From: Nocardia aurantiaca
Lineage (GTDB): Bacteria; Actinomycetota; Actinomycetes; Mycobacteriales; Mycobacteriaceae
Direction of reading: 5' to 3'
Assembly (NCBI RefSeq): GCF_009708175.1
Contig: NZ_WMBB01000007.1
Coordinates: forward strand, 124,001 to 188,000
DNA length: 64,000 bases
Part shown: positions 8,824-16,200 of the stretch, one piece after another
How the letters are laid out: every line of letters begins with the position of its first letter
Numbering within the stretch: position 1 is the first letter of the stretch
The notes under the pieces: generated by a model
What the model was told of the DNA's origin: nothing
What the model saw: only the letters and a program-made list of their open reading frames with translations
Databases searched by the model: none
Translations under genes and position numbers: made by a program

Positions 8824-8842
8824 GACCGATACCTGAATTCGA

Positions 8843-9742
8843 TTATGTGCGGATAACGACCGTCGGGGTTTCGACGTTGTGCAGCAGAGTGGAGCTGGTG
8901 GAACCGAGCAGCATGCCCGTGAACCCTCCCCGTCCGCGGGTGCCGACCACCACGAGTTGCGCGTACTCCGACTCCTGCAGCAGAGCCTGGGCCGGACGTT
9001 CCATCACCAGCATGCGACGGACGGGCACATCGGGATAACGTTCGCCGAAGCCCGCGAGCCGCTCGGAGAGCAGTTCGTTCTCCTGCGCGCGCAACGGCTC
9101 CCAGCCGATCAACGGCACGTAGGAGCCGAGGATGTCGGTCCAGGCGTGCAGCGCGGTCAACCCGACCTTCCGCGACGAGGCTTCCTCGAAGGCGAATTCC
9201 AGTGCGGGCACGCTGTTGGGGGTGCCGTCGATGCCGACGAGCACCGGCTTCTCGGCGGACAGCGGGTCGGTCGCCGCGGTCGCGTGGATCACCGCCACCG
9301 GGCATTGCGCGTGCCGGACGACCGCGTCGGCCACCGAGCCCAGCATGCCGCGCCGGATGGCGCCCAGGCCACGGCTGCCCACGGCGACGGTGCGCACGTG
9401 CTCGGACCGTTCGAGGAGATAGCCGATGATGGGTTCGCGGAGCACCTCGGTCGTGATCGGTACGACCGCGCCCACCACCGCGGCGCGCGCCACGCGGCTC
9501 GCTTCGTCGACGATTCGCTGCCCGTCCTTGGCCAGCAGTTCCAGATCCGTCTCACCGAGCACTTCGCCGGGTACCTCGCCGACCGGCAGCGAGACGGAGG
9601 TGACGATATGCAGTCCGCAGCCGTGCAGATTCGCCTCTACCGCGGCCCACACCGCCGCCTGGTAGGAGGTGGCCGATCCGTCGACCGCGGCGATGATGAG
9701 CGAACGCGGTTGCGCGGCACTGGAGCTGGAGTCTGTGGTCAT
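8843..9742 (-). CDS. Universal stress protein, two tandem Usp domains
   Basis: 299 residues in two Usp folds, 1-150 and 155-299. Each ends in an ATP-binding loop of the G2xG9xG(S/T) kind: GSRGLGAIRRGMLGS and GTRGRGGFTGMLLGS. Such two-domain proteins (Rv2005c, Rv2623 type) bind ATP and are linked to growth arrest in hypoxia. The ATG at 9742 follows AGGGA by 8 bases; the longer frame upstream is not coding-like. It lies 29 bases after the Rv1733c-like gene and 19 before the acyltransferase. Length and order match the second copy of this module at 41.8-43.4 kb. Confidence 0.9.
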   Translation of the reverse strand: MTTDSSSSAAQPRSLIIAAVDGSATSYQAAVWAAVEANLHGCGLHIVTSVSLPVGEVPGEVLGETDLELLAKDGQRIVDEASRVARAAVVGAVVPITTEVLREPIIGYLLERSEHVRTVAVGSRGLGAIRRGMLGSVADAVVRHAQCPVAVIHATAATDPLSAEKPVLVGIDGTPNSVPALEFAFEEASSRKVGLTALHAWTDILGSYVPLIGWEPLRAQENELLSERLAGFGERYPDVPVRRMLVMERPAQALLQESEYAQLVVVGTRGRGGFTGMLLGSTSSTLLHNVETPTVVIRT

Positions 9743-9771
9743 GGTCGGTCGTCCCTGTCGATGGGTCGTGG

Positions 9772-10359
9772 TCAGGTGCCGATGGGACGGCCGAGCCCGC
9801 GCAGCTCCGCCTCCCATCGTCGGTCGTGCAGGCGATGCAGGAGGTGCGTCACGCACCAGAGCAGCGCGAGTGCCCCGGCGCCGGCGCCCAGCTCCAGCGC
9901 GACACCGGTGCCGATGCCGTTCCACACCGCCATTTCGGGTTGCTGCGGCGGGTCAGTGGGAATGCCGTCCGGCCCAAGCCAGATCTGCACTGTAGAACCG
10001 GACTTCGTGTCGGGACGGACTTCGATCGCTGCGTTCGCGACGCTTCCGTCGCGCTGCCACTGGACCTGCGACTCGAAACGCGCCGGCTGGGCGGGCCCGG
10101 CCGGCTGCGTTTCCTTCGGCTCGGTCAGCACCGTCGCGTGAACGGTGGTCTTCTGGGCGTTCTCCGTGCTGATTCGATCAGCGCTGCGGGTGTATGTCGC
10201 CGTGCCGACCGCGGCGGCGACCGGCACGGCGAAAAGCATCAAGACGACCATCAACAGGTGAAGAACCGACTCGAAGCGGTCCGATGCCCGCATGAGCGGA
10301 TTGGTGTTCCACGGCCGCATCCGCCACACCCGCCACAGTAGTGAGCAATTGTGCGACAT
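9772..10359 (-). CDS. Rv1733c-like membrane protein
   Basis: 195 residues with the Rv1733c layout: a short cytoplasmic start, NPLMRASDRFE, a first membrane helix (about 31-52), an extracytoplasmic domain of about 100 residues containing IEVRPDTKSGSTVQIWLGPDG, then a second helix (about 150-172) and a basic tail. M. tuberculosis Rv1733c is a DosR regulon membrane antigen of unknown function. A 195-residue paralogue lies at 42789-43376. First gene of a USP-acyltransferase unit with the palindromic operator 66 bases upstream. Confidence 0.85.
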   Translation of the reverse strand: MSHNCSLLWRVWRMRPWNTNPLMRASDRFESVLHLLMVVLMLFAVPVAAAVGTATYTRSADRISTENAQKTTVHATVLTEPKETQPAGPAQPARFESQVQWQRDGSVANAAIEVRPDTKSGSTVQIWLGPDGIPTDPPQQPEMAVWNGIGTGVALELGAGAGALALLWCVTHLLHRLHDRRWEAELRGLGRPIGT

Positions 10360-10425
10360 GGCCTTTCACCTCGTCTCAGGAGTTCTCGTCTGCCCCTTAA
10401 GCATGACGTGTCCAGGGGCCGCTCG

Positions 10426-10443
10426 GTGACGGCCGAAAGTCAC
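10426..10443. promoter_or_regulatory. Candidate DosR-type operator, duplicated at 44439
   Basis: GTGACGGCCGAAAGTCAC: arms GTGAC/GTCAC around 8 bases; its right part (CGGCCGAAAGTCAC) fits the DosR consensus at 10 of 14 positions. The same 19 bases recur at 44438-44456. Both copies lie 64-66 bases before a start codon. Confidence 0.6.
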
Positions 10444-10489
10444 CGTTCTCCCGGTCCGAGGTCGCTGATCTCGCGCCGAGGGGCCCATG

Positions 10490-10924
10490 TCACGGCACCG
10501 CGGCGGTGAGAACGAGAACGCCGGTGGCGAGCAGCGCCAGCGCCTTCAGTACTTCCAGCGCGACGTAGCCGTAGTGGGCGCGCGAACGCGGACCGACCTC
10601 TCCCGCGAGCACGGCGTCGCTGCGCCGCGTCAGCCGGGGACGCACGAAAACCAGCTGCACGACCAGCGCACCGACCGCGAGGGCCAGCGCGACCGTCGCC
10701 ACGGCCCCCGGCGGATCAGCCCAGACCGCGGCGAGAACAAGGACGGCGAGCAAGGATTCGACGCCGTTGAGGGCACGGAAGACCAGGCGTCCGATGCCGA
10801 GCCCGATGGCGAGGGTGACATTCGGGGCGCGGAACTTCAGGGGCGCCTCGATGAACGAGATGGCCAGGACCATCCCCAGCCAGAGGAAGACGGCCGCGGT
10901 GAGGAAAGCGCGGGCGGTGGTCAT
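10490..10924 (-). CDS. Four-helix integral membrane protein of unknown function
   Basis: 144 residues, almost all membrane: four hydrophobic helices at roughly 5-23, 36-56, 60-90 and 120-142, with the short basic loop RPRLTRRSDAVL between the last two. The segment SFIEAPLKFRAP follows helix one. GGAG lies 8 bases before the ATG. I recognise it as a conserved actinobacterial hypothetical but know no function. It is followed by the Rv1733c-like gene 130 bases on, which has its own operator. Confidence 0.75.
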   Translation of the reverse strand: MTTARAFLTAAVFLWLGMVLAISFIEAPLKFRAPNVTLAIGLGIGRLVFRALNGVESLLAVLVLAAVWADPPGAVATVALALAVGALVVQLVFVRPRLTRRSDAVLAGEVGPRSRAHYGYVALEVLKALALLATGVLVLTAAVP

Positions 10925-10949
10925 GGGTGGACTCCTTTCGAGTGACCGG

Positions 10950-11501
10950 TCACCGACGCTGCCGGTTGCGGTGCACCGGTCGGGAACCGAGCTGGTCGGC
11001 GTGGGCGCGCCAGACGATGCAGACGCGGGCGAGATGGCCCGGCGGCAGCGAGAATACGCGCGCCCGGCCGCTGAAAGGCCAGAAGGTGAACAGGGCCGAC
11101 GTCACCGGCGCGGGCGGTCGGAATCCGATGGGGGCGGACGACATCAGTGCCGGGGCCGCCGTCGTAGTCCAGGCCGCATTCGGTGGCGAGGGCCTCGAGG
11201 CGGTGCGCCTGTTCGGCATGTGCGAGCGGAATCATGTACCGCTCTTCCTCTTCGGCGATGGCCGGCCGTCGATACATCTCATGGATCCGTGCTCCGGTCG
11301 TCCCCGCGGCCGCGGCGTTCTCCTGCCCTCCAAACCGCCCAGATCGGCTGTGGTCAGCGACTTCTCGGGTCGGCACGCCTCGCCCTCGGAAACGAACCGC
11401 ACCAGCGACGGCGGGTCGGTGCTCGCTTCCGGATCCTCGTCCACGCTGCGCCGAGGGCGGGCCCCGCGCGGCTGTACCGGCTCACGTGCCATGGTCATCA
11501 T
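10950..11501 (-). pseudogene. Unrecognised gene broken by two apparent frameshifts
   Basis: Three successive minus-strand frames look coding (very GC-rich third positions) in turn. The first starts with an ATG pair at 11501 (MAREPVQPRGARPRRSVDED, then SLVRFVSEGEA). The second covers about 11330-11120 (HEMYRRPAIAEEEERYMIPL, then EALATECGLDYDGG). The third ends at 10950 (LFTFWPFSGRARVFSLPPGH, then LARVCIVWRAHADQLGSRP). Joined, they would make one protein of about 180 residues. I do not recognise the family. Either two single-base shifts inactivated it, or the frames are coincidental; reading-frame statistics would decide. Confidence 0.45.
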
Positions 11502-11973
11502 CAGGCCCTCATCCGCTTGTCGATGCGATTGCCCGCCGTCGAGTCGGCGGGCATCCCGAGCCTCGCGCAGTGATCGGAACGCTCAGCAGAGTCCACAGGT
11601 CGTTGGTGAAATGACCATCGCCCCTATATATCCGGCCCTCTGGATCCCGCCGCCGCCCGCGGGACCCGCCACGCGATCACGCGATGGGAGGCAGACCCCG
11701 GGTTCGAAGGACTTCCGGACATCGAACGACGCACCAAGGTCACCGGCGCCCCGCCGAAGGTCATCGGTCTTCGTCGAAGGGTGGTGCGGGCCACGGCTCA
11801 CCGAATACCTTGCGGTTGCTTCGTTATGTCCCGGGTCTGTACAGAGGAATCACGCCACGCTGTCCGCCTCGGGGGAATCACTCGCCAGGAGGACGCTCGG
11901 TGACTGCGGTATCGCCGAAACCCGAATTCCCATCGCCGGGTAACTGCCGCGCCTGCGAACAGAGCGATCCGCA
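11502..11973. other. Intergenic with hairpin, no supported gene
   Basis: 470 bases between the broken gene and the DosS-like GAF gene, which diverge from here. It holds the hairpin at 11531 and an inverted repeat GTTCGA/TCGAAC around AGGACTTCCGGACA near 11700, which is a poor DosR-box match (8 of 14). No convincing gene. Confidence 0.5.
11531..11552. terminator. GC-rich hairpin
   Basis: Eight-base-pair perfect stem GCCCGCCG/CGGCGGGC with loop TCGAGT. There is no T run, as is common in high-GC actinobacteria. It lies upstream of two divergent units, so its role as a terminator is uncertain. Confidence 0.35.
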
Positions 11974-13095
11974 ATGACGCGCTACGAACCCGGGTCGATG
12001 CGGGAAGTCCTGTCGCAGTTGCGATTGCGGGAGTTGCTCGTCGAAGTGCACGAGCGCGTCGAGCAGCTCATCGACGCCCGCGATCGCCTGACCGGGCTGA
12101 TCGAAGCCATGCTCACCGTCACCGCCGGGCTCGACCTCGAGCAGACCTTGCACACGATCGTGCAGACCGCCGGTGACCTGGTCGACGCCCGGTACAGCGC
12201 GGTGGGCGTACTGGGCGGCGACGGGCGGCTGAGCCGGTTCGTCTATACCGGAATCGACACGGAGGCCAAGGGGCGCATCGGCGATCTCCCGTACGGCCAC
12301 GGTGTCCTCGGGGCGCTGATGACCGAGCCCGAACCGATCCGGCTCGCCGATCTCACGTCTCACCCGGCATCCGTCGGGTTCCCGCCGAACCATCCGCCGA
12401 TGCACGGCCTGCTGGCCGTGCCGATCCGGGTGCGCGGCACGATCTTCGGCACGCTCTACCTGACCGAGAAGGCCAACGGAAAACCGTTCAGTGAGGACGA
12501 CGAGCTGATCCTGGAGGCACTGGCCGCGGCGGCGGGCATCGCCGTCGACAATGCCCGGCTCTACGAATCCGCTCGCGCCCGCCAATCCTGGATCGAGGCG
12601 ACCAGCGAACTCACCACCGAGTTCCTCGCCGGCACCGACCGGGACGCGGCGCTGGCGCATGCGGTCGACCGCGCGCGCCGACTCACGCGATCGGCACAAG
12701 CACTGCTGACGACCGTCACCGACACCCGCGCGGCGCTCACGGGTCCCATCGAACTGGTCACCACCCACAGCGCCGGCGTGCCCGAGCCGAAGATCGACCG
12801 GACTCTGCGGCTGACCGGAGCCTTGGCCGAATCGATCACGCGTCGCGAACCGGTGCGCCTCGACGACATACAACGCACGGAACTGGCCGCCGCACTTCCC
12901 CACGCCGGCCCGGCACTCTTGTTGCCACTTCGAACCCCCGAGGCGGTCCTCGGTGTCCTGATCACCATCCGCCCTGTCGAATCCGCGCCCTATGACGACG
13001 AAATTCTACGGTTGGCAACGGCCTTCACCGACCAAGCCGCGCTCGCACTGCAACTCGACCGCACCCGTCCGCACAGTGCGCATCCACGGCCTTGA
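11974..13095 (+). CDS. DosS-like tandem-GAF sensor lacking the kinase domain
   Basis: 373 residues. It follows DosS/DosT from the first helix (LSQLRLRELLVEVHERVEQL, residues 13-32) through GAF-A (about 45-195) and GAF-B (about 215-365), and stops just where DosS would enter its dimerisation helix (FTDQAALALQLDRT, then RPHSAHPRP and stop). His140 in NHPPM is the position of the DosS heme ligand. No His-box or ATPase domain follows, so it cannot phosphorylate a regulator itself. It may be a heme sensor that modulates the full kinase at 40086, or a decaying paralogue. A perfect 22-base palindrome follows the stop. Confidence 0.85.
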   Translation: MTRYEPGSMREVLSQLRLRELLVEVHERVEQLIDARDRLTGLIEAMLTVTAGLDLEQTLHTIVQTAGDLVDARYSAVGVLGGDGRLSRFVYTGIDTEAKGRIGDLPYGHGVLGALMTEPEPIRLADLTSHPASVGFPPNHPPMHGLLAVPIRVRGTIFGTLYLTEKANGKPFSEDDELILEALAAAAGIAVDNARLYESARARQSWIEATSELTTEFLAGTDRDAALAHAVDRARRLTRSAQALLTTVTDTRAALTGPIELVTTHSAGVPEPKIDRTLRLTGALAESITRREPVRLDDIQRTELAAALPHAGPALLLPLRTPEAVLGVLITIRPVESAPYDDEILRLATAFTDQAALALQLDRTRPHSAHPRP

Positions 13096-13100
13096 CGTCC

Positions 13101-13122
13101 TCTCCACCCTCGAGGGTGGAGA
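13101..13122. terminator. Perfect 22-base palindrome after the GAF gene
   Basis: TCTCCACCCT followed by its exact complement, 6 bases after the stop at 13095. Likely a terminator hairpin (11-base-pair self-complement, minimal loop). Confidence 0.55.
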
Positions 13123-13211
13123 TCCCTACCAGCGCCGTGCGGGGCGCTCTCGGCGGGTAACTGGTTCCCGGTTCGACGCGCGGCGCGCTCGGCATCCGGC
13201 CGGTCACGCGA

Positions 13212-13225
13212 GTGACCAAATACCC
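13212..13225. promoter_or_regulatory. Candidate DosR box
   Basis: GTGACCAAATACCC matches 10 of 14 consensus positions. It ends 57 bases before the ATG at 13283, the same spacing as several other boxes in the window. Confidence 0.5.
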
Positions 13226-13282
13226 TGTGGCACAGGAGCAACGACCGTGTGCAGCGCACGCCGGATCACGGAGACTGACGAC

Positions 13283-14323
13283 ATGAGCGTCGACGATGGT
13301 GTGCGCGGCCGACCGGTGCCTGATCCGGCGACAATCACCGCGGTGATCGAGTTGGCGGCGCGCGCGCCGTCGTTGCACAACACTCAACCGTGGCGCTGGC
13401 GCTTCGACGGCCGATGCCTTTGTCTGTATGCCGACGCCGAACGGCAGCTGACCTCGACCGACCCGCTCGCCCGCCAGCTGGTGATCAGTTGTGGCGCGAT
13501 GCTGGACCACGTCGCAACCGTGTTCGCCGACCGTGGCTGGCATACCGATATCGTGCGCGTACCCGATGAACGCCATCCGGACCGGCTGGCCGCCATCGAG
13601 TTCCGTCCCTGGAGCAATCCCCCGGCGAATATCCGCGCCCTGGCCCGTGCTGTCGAACACCGCCGCACCGACCGACTGGCCCTCCATGAGCCGGTCGGCT
13701 GGGCCGAGGTCCTGCCCAGACTGCGCGCGCTGACTGCGGCACAGTACGTGCGACTCGACGTGCTCGACGAATCCGTCCGGCCGCAACTCGCCGCCCTCTC
13801 CCGCGAGTACGCGACCCTGCGCGGCCACGACCTGTTCTACGATACCGAACTTCATTGGTGGGCAGGGCATTCCGATGCGCGGGAAGGTATTCCGCGCACC
13901 GCGCTGGCGTCGGAGGCGGAGTTCGCCCGGGTTGGCGTCGGCCGTGTCTTTCCGCCGGGTCCACGCACCGCCCACCGTGATCACTTCGCCGACCGCGCCC
14001 AGCTCGTGGTGCTCAGCGCCGTGCGGGATTCGGTGCCGCAATGGGTTCGCATCGGTGAAGCGCTGTCAGCGGTACTGCTGGAGTGCACGGTCGCCGAGCT
14101 CGCCACCTGCACCCTGACCAATATCACCGAGCTACCCGCCGGGCGGGACCTGCTCACCGGCATGATCTCCAGCCCTGGCATTCCGCAGGTGGTAGTCCGC
14201 GTCGGCACCCCACCGACCGACGACGCCTACCAGCCCGCACCCACCCCTCGCCGCCCGGTCACGGACATATTGACCCTGGCCGGTCCCACCCCTACGGCAC
14301 CGCCGCGTTCGCGAAACCGCTGA
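13283..14323 (+). CDS. Acg-family nitroreductase-like protein
   Basis: 346 residues of the Acg (Rv2032/Rv3127/Rv3131) family: a doubled nitroreductase fold thought to bind or sequester FMN while lacking normal reductase activity. Family motifs are APSLHNTQPWRW near residue 30, DPLARQLVISCGA near 60, HRRTDR in the middle, LHWWAGHSDAREGIP near 190 and ECTVAELATC near 275. The ATG at 13283 has GGAG about 9 bases before it and a DosR box 57 bases upstream; the longer frame from 12992 would overlap the GAF gene. A strong bidirectional terminator follows. Confidence 0.9.
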   Translation: MSVDDGVRGRPVPDPATITAVIELAARAPSLHNTQPWRWRFDGRCLCLYADAERQLTSTDPLARQLVISCGAMLDHVATVFADRGWHTDIVRVPDERHPDRLAAIEFRPWSNPPANIRALARAVEHRRTDRLALHEPVGWAEVLPRLRALTAAQYVRLDVLDESVRPQLAALSREYATLRGHDLFYDTELHWWAGHSDAREGIPRTALASEAEFARVGVGRVFPPGPRTAHRDHFADRAQLVVLSAVRDSVPQWVRIGEALSAVLLECTVAELATCTLTNITELPAGRDLLTGMISSPGIPQVVVRVGTPPTDDAYQPAPTPRRPVTDILTLAGPTPTAPPRSRNR

Positions 14324-14835
14324 CAGCCCGCGATCGGGCCGGGGCCGACGCTCCGGTGCGGGCAGCCCCGCACCGGAGCGTCGGCCTCGCAGTCGTCACC
14401 GGAGTCGTTGCAGGCCCCCGTCCGCGCGGACCGCACCGGGATCGAAAACTCCTGTTGTGGTGGACGATTGGGACACTATCGAGCCTGCTGCCGATATCTC
14501 CCAGACCGGCTTCGATTAGGGGGTGATATGTGTTACTTCAATTAATATCTCTGATCAGCGCATCCGCGTGAGCCGCTGACCAATCGACACCTGGGGGGCA
14601 TCACCCGACCGGCCGACGTGTCGAAGCGTAGAAAACAGACTGGGCAATCGATCAGTAACCCAGCGGGCCCCCACTGCGGAATCCGGTCCCAGATCTCCGT
14701 CGTAGCGGCGGCACCGCGGGCGGCCACGCCCGTCGGCCCGATCGGCGACGAACAGGAACGGCAGGCCGAACTGCCGAGGCAGCCGACCCTGCGGACACCG
14801 TCGAGGCAGTGCGTCAGAGGTCAGCAAGCGGTCCG
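14324..14835. other. Intergenic between convergent genes
   Basis: 510 bases between convergent genes. The only clear element is the long hairpin at 14343-14386. An AT-rich patch lies at 14515-14555. No coding frame is convincing. Confidence 0.55.
14343..14386. terminator. Strong bidirectional hairpin terminator
   Basis: A 20-base-pair perfect stem (GGCCGACGCTCCGGTGCGGG and its complement) closed by the loop CAGC, 20 bases after the Acg stop. Confidence 0.75.
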
Positions 14836-15873
14836 TCACGGGTCCGAGAGAGTTCCGGGCTTGGACCGGCGCGACCGGCGGTTGCCGTCCTGAACGACAG
14901 AGAAGATGTCGCGGCCGATCCTGCGGATCGTCTCGTCGAGATCCGCGACGGCCGAGTCGAGCCGGGCGCCGGCGACCCGCTCATGGATGAGGCTGCGCAC
15001 GCCGGACAGGGTCAGACCCACCGAGAACAGGCGGTTGATGATGTCGCCCGCGAATTCCGACAGGGTGATCTGGGGCTGGGCGAGAAGCGATTCCCGCAAC
15101 GTTTCGAACGGATCGCCGTCGGGCCATCGGATCAGCTGCGGCGCCTGCCCGTTCGGTCCCCCGGCGTCGTCGTAGGCGCCGGGTCTCAGCAACGCGGTCA
15201 CGAGCGCCATGCCGATACGATCGGTGTCGCTCTCCGGACGGAGGCGTTGCGCGATCGCCTCGCCGGCCACGTCGCCGAAGAGCTGCATGACCGCCGGTTC
15301 GAGATCGGTCATGCGGTGTGGCCGGCGAGTGTGGGTGGACACCATCCCGATCAGCTCGCCGTCATAGGCGAGCAACGGCGTGGACTGGACGCCCCGGTGT
15401 CCGGGGTCGTCGGCGAGGTCGAGCTGCGACGTGAACGACGGCTCGGATCGGACGTCGGTGATCACGATCTGCTCCCCGAGGTGTGCGGCGCGCCCGCACG
15501 CGGAGGCGCCGCCGCCGACCACCGCGACGTGGTCGAGGGAGTCGGCGCCGGAACCGCACCGGGCCACGATCCGCAACGTCCCGGTATCGGGGTCGACGAG
15601 TTGGACGTTCCCGAAGTCCGCATCGCTCACCGCGATCGCGGCATCGAGCACCCGCACGAGCAGATCCTCGAGCCCCTCGGCGTCGGCGAATGCGCTCGTC
15701 GCGGAATGCAACCAGCGCATCTCCGCCGGTCGCCCCATGACGCGACGGATCGCGGTGGCGAAATGCTCCGCACGCCGTACCGCACCCGCCGGATCGGTCG
15801 CGCTGGACCGGTCCGCGACATTGGCGACGACCGCCTCGAGCGGCCCGGATAGCAGCGGTTTTCGGTGGGACAT
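14836..15873 (-). CDS. GAF protein with degenerate HisKA_3-like C-terminus (pseudo-kinase sensor)
   Basis: 345 residues from the ATG at 15873. A GAF domain covers about 45-215 (ALVSD-type core: FGNVQLVDPDTGTLRIVA; GRAAHLGEQIVITDV; AYDGELIGMVSTH). The last 90 residues resemble the dimerisation helix of NarL-type kinases such as DosS: SEFAGDIINRLFSVGLTL against DLHDHVIQRLFAVGLTL. The phosphoacceptor His is Ala here and no ATPase domain follows. It should dimerise and sense, but not signal by phosphotransfer. The start is uncertain: ATG 15882, ATG 15954 and GTG 16020 are also in frame; codon use becomes coding-like only near 15880. Divergent from ftsH. Confidence 0.75.
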   Translation of the reverse strand: MSHRKPLLSGPLEAVVANVADRSSATDPAGAVRRAEHFATAIRRVMGRPAEMRWLHSATSAFADAEGLEDLLVRVLDAAIAVSDADFGNVQLVDPDTGTLRIVARCGSGADSLDHVAVVGGGASACGRAAHLGEQIVITDVRSEPSFTSQLDLADDPGHRGVQSTPLLAYDGELIGMVSTHTRRPHRMTDLEPAVMQLFGDVAGEAIAQRLRPESDTDRIGMALVTALLRPGAYDDAGGPNGQAPQLIRWPDGDPFETLRESLLAQPQITLSEFAGDIINRLFSVGLTLSGVRSLIHERVAGARLDSAVADLDETIRRIGRDIFSVVQDGNRRSRRSKPGTLSDP

Positions 15874-16200
15874 TGCGTCCATCCCAAGCCAGTCGGTCGA
15901 CCCTCGGGTACTGCCATGCCTGACGACATCGATGCCGGTGGTGGTGGCGATCATATTCGCGAGGGCCGGGACGAAATCTGCTGGCCGAGTCCACGCGCCG
16001 ACAAGGCCACCCGACCACACACGATGCTACGCGCACCCCGAGATCTCCACTACCGGGCGGGCTCTCGGCATCGACGCAGGTATCTTCTGCCGACACGACA
16101 GGGCCGTTCGACCCTACGGCTCCGCACCGCACGGCCCGCACAGTGGGAACCAGATTGATGCGGACGGCGGGCCGACCACGGCCGTTCCAGGGAGACGACC
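15874..16200. other. Divergent promoter region
   Basis: Shared upstream region of the GAF protein (minus) and FtsH (plus). It contains a candidate DosR box at 16101. The minus frame stays open to 16020 but with weaker coding signal. Confidence 0.5.
16101..16114. promoter_or_regulatory. Candidate DosR box
   Basis: GGGCCGTTCGACCC matches 10 of 14 consensus positions, 86 bases before the ftsH ATG. Confidence 0.4.

Noticed and set aside
11690..11790. Palindromic sequences around AGGACTTCCGGACA and CGAAGGTCATCGGTCTTCG before the kinase-less DosS paralogue
   Set aside because: They match the DosR consensus at 7-8 of 14 only and lie more than 180 bases from the gene.
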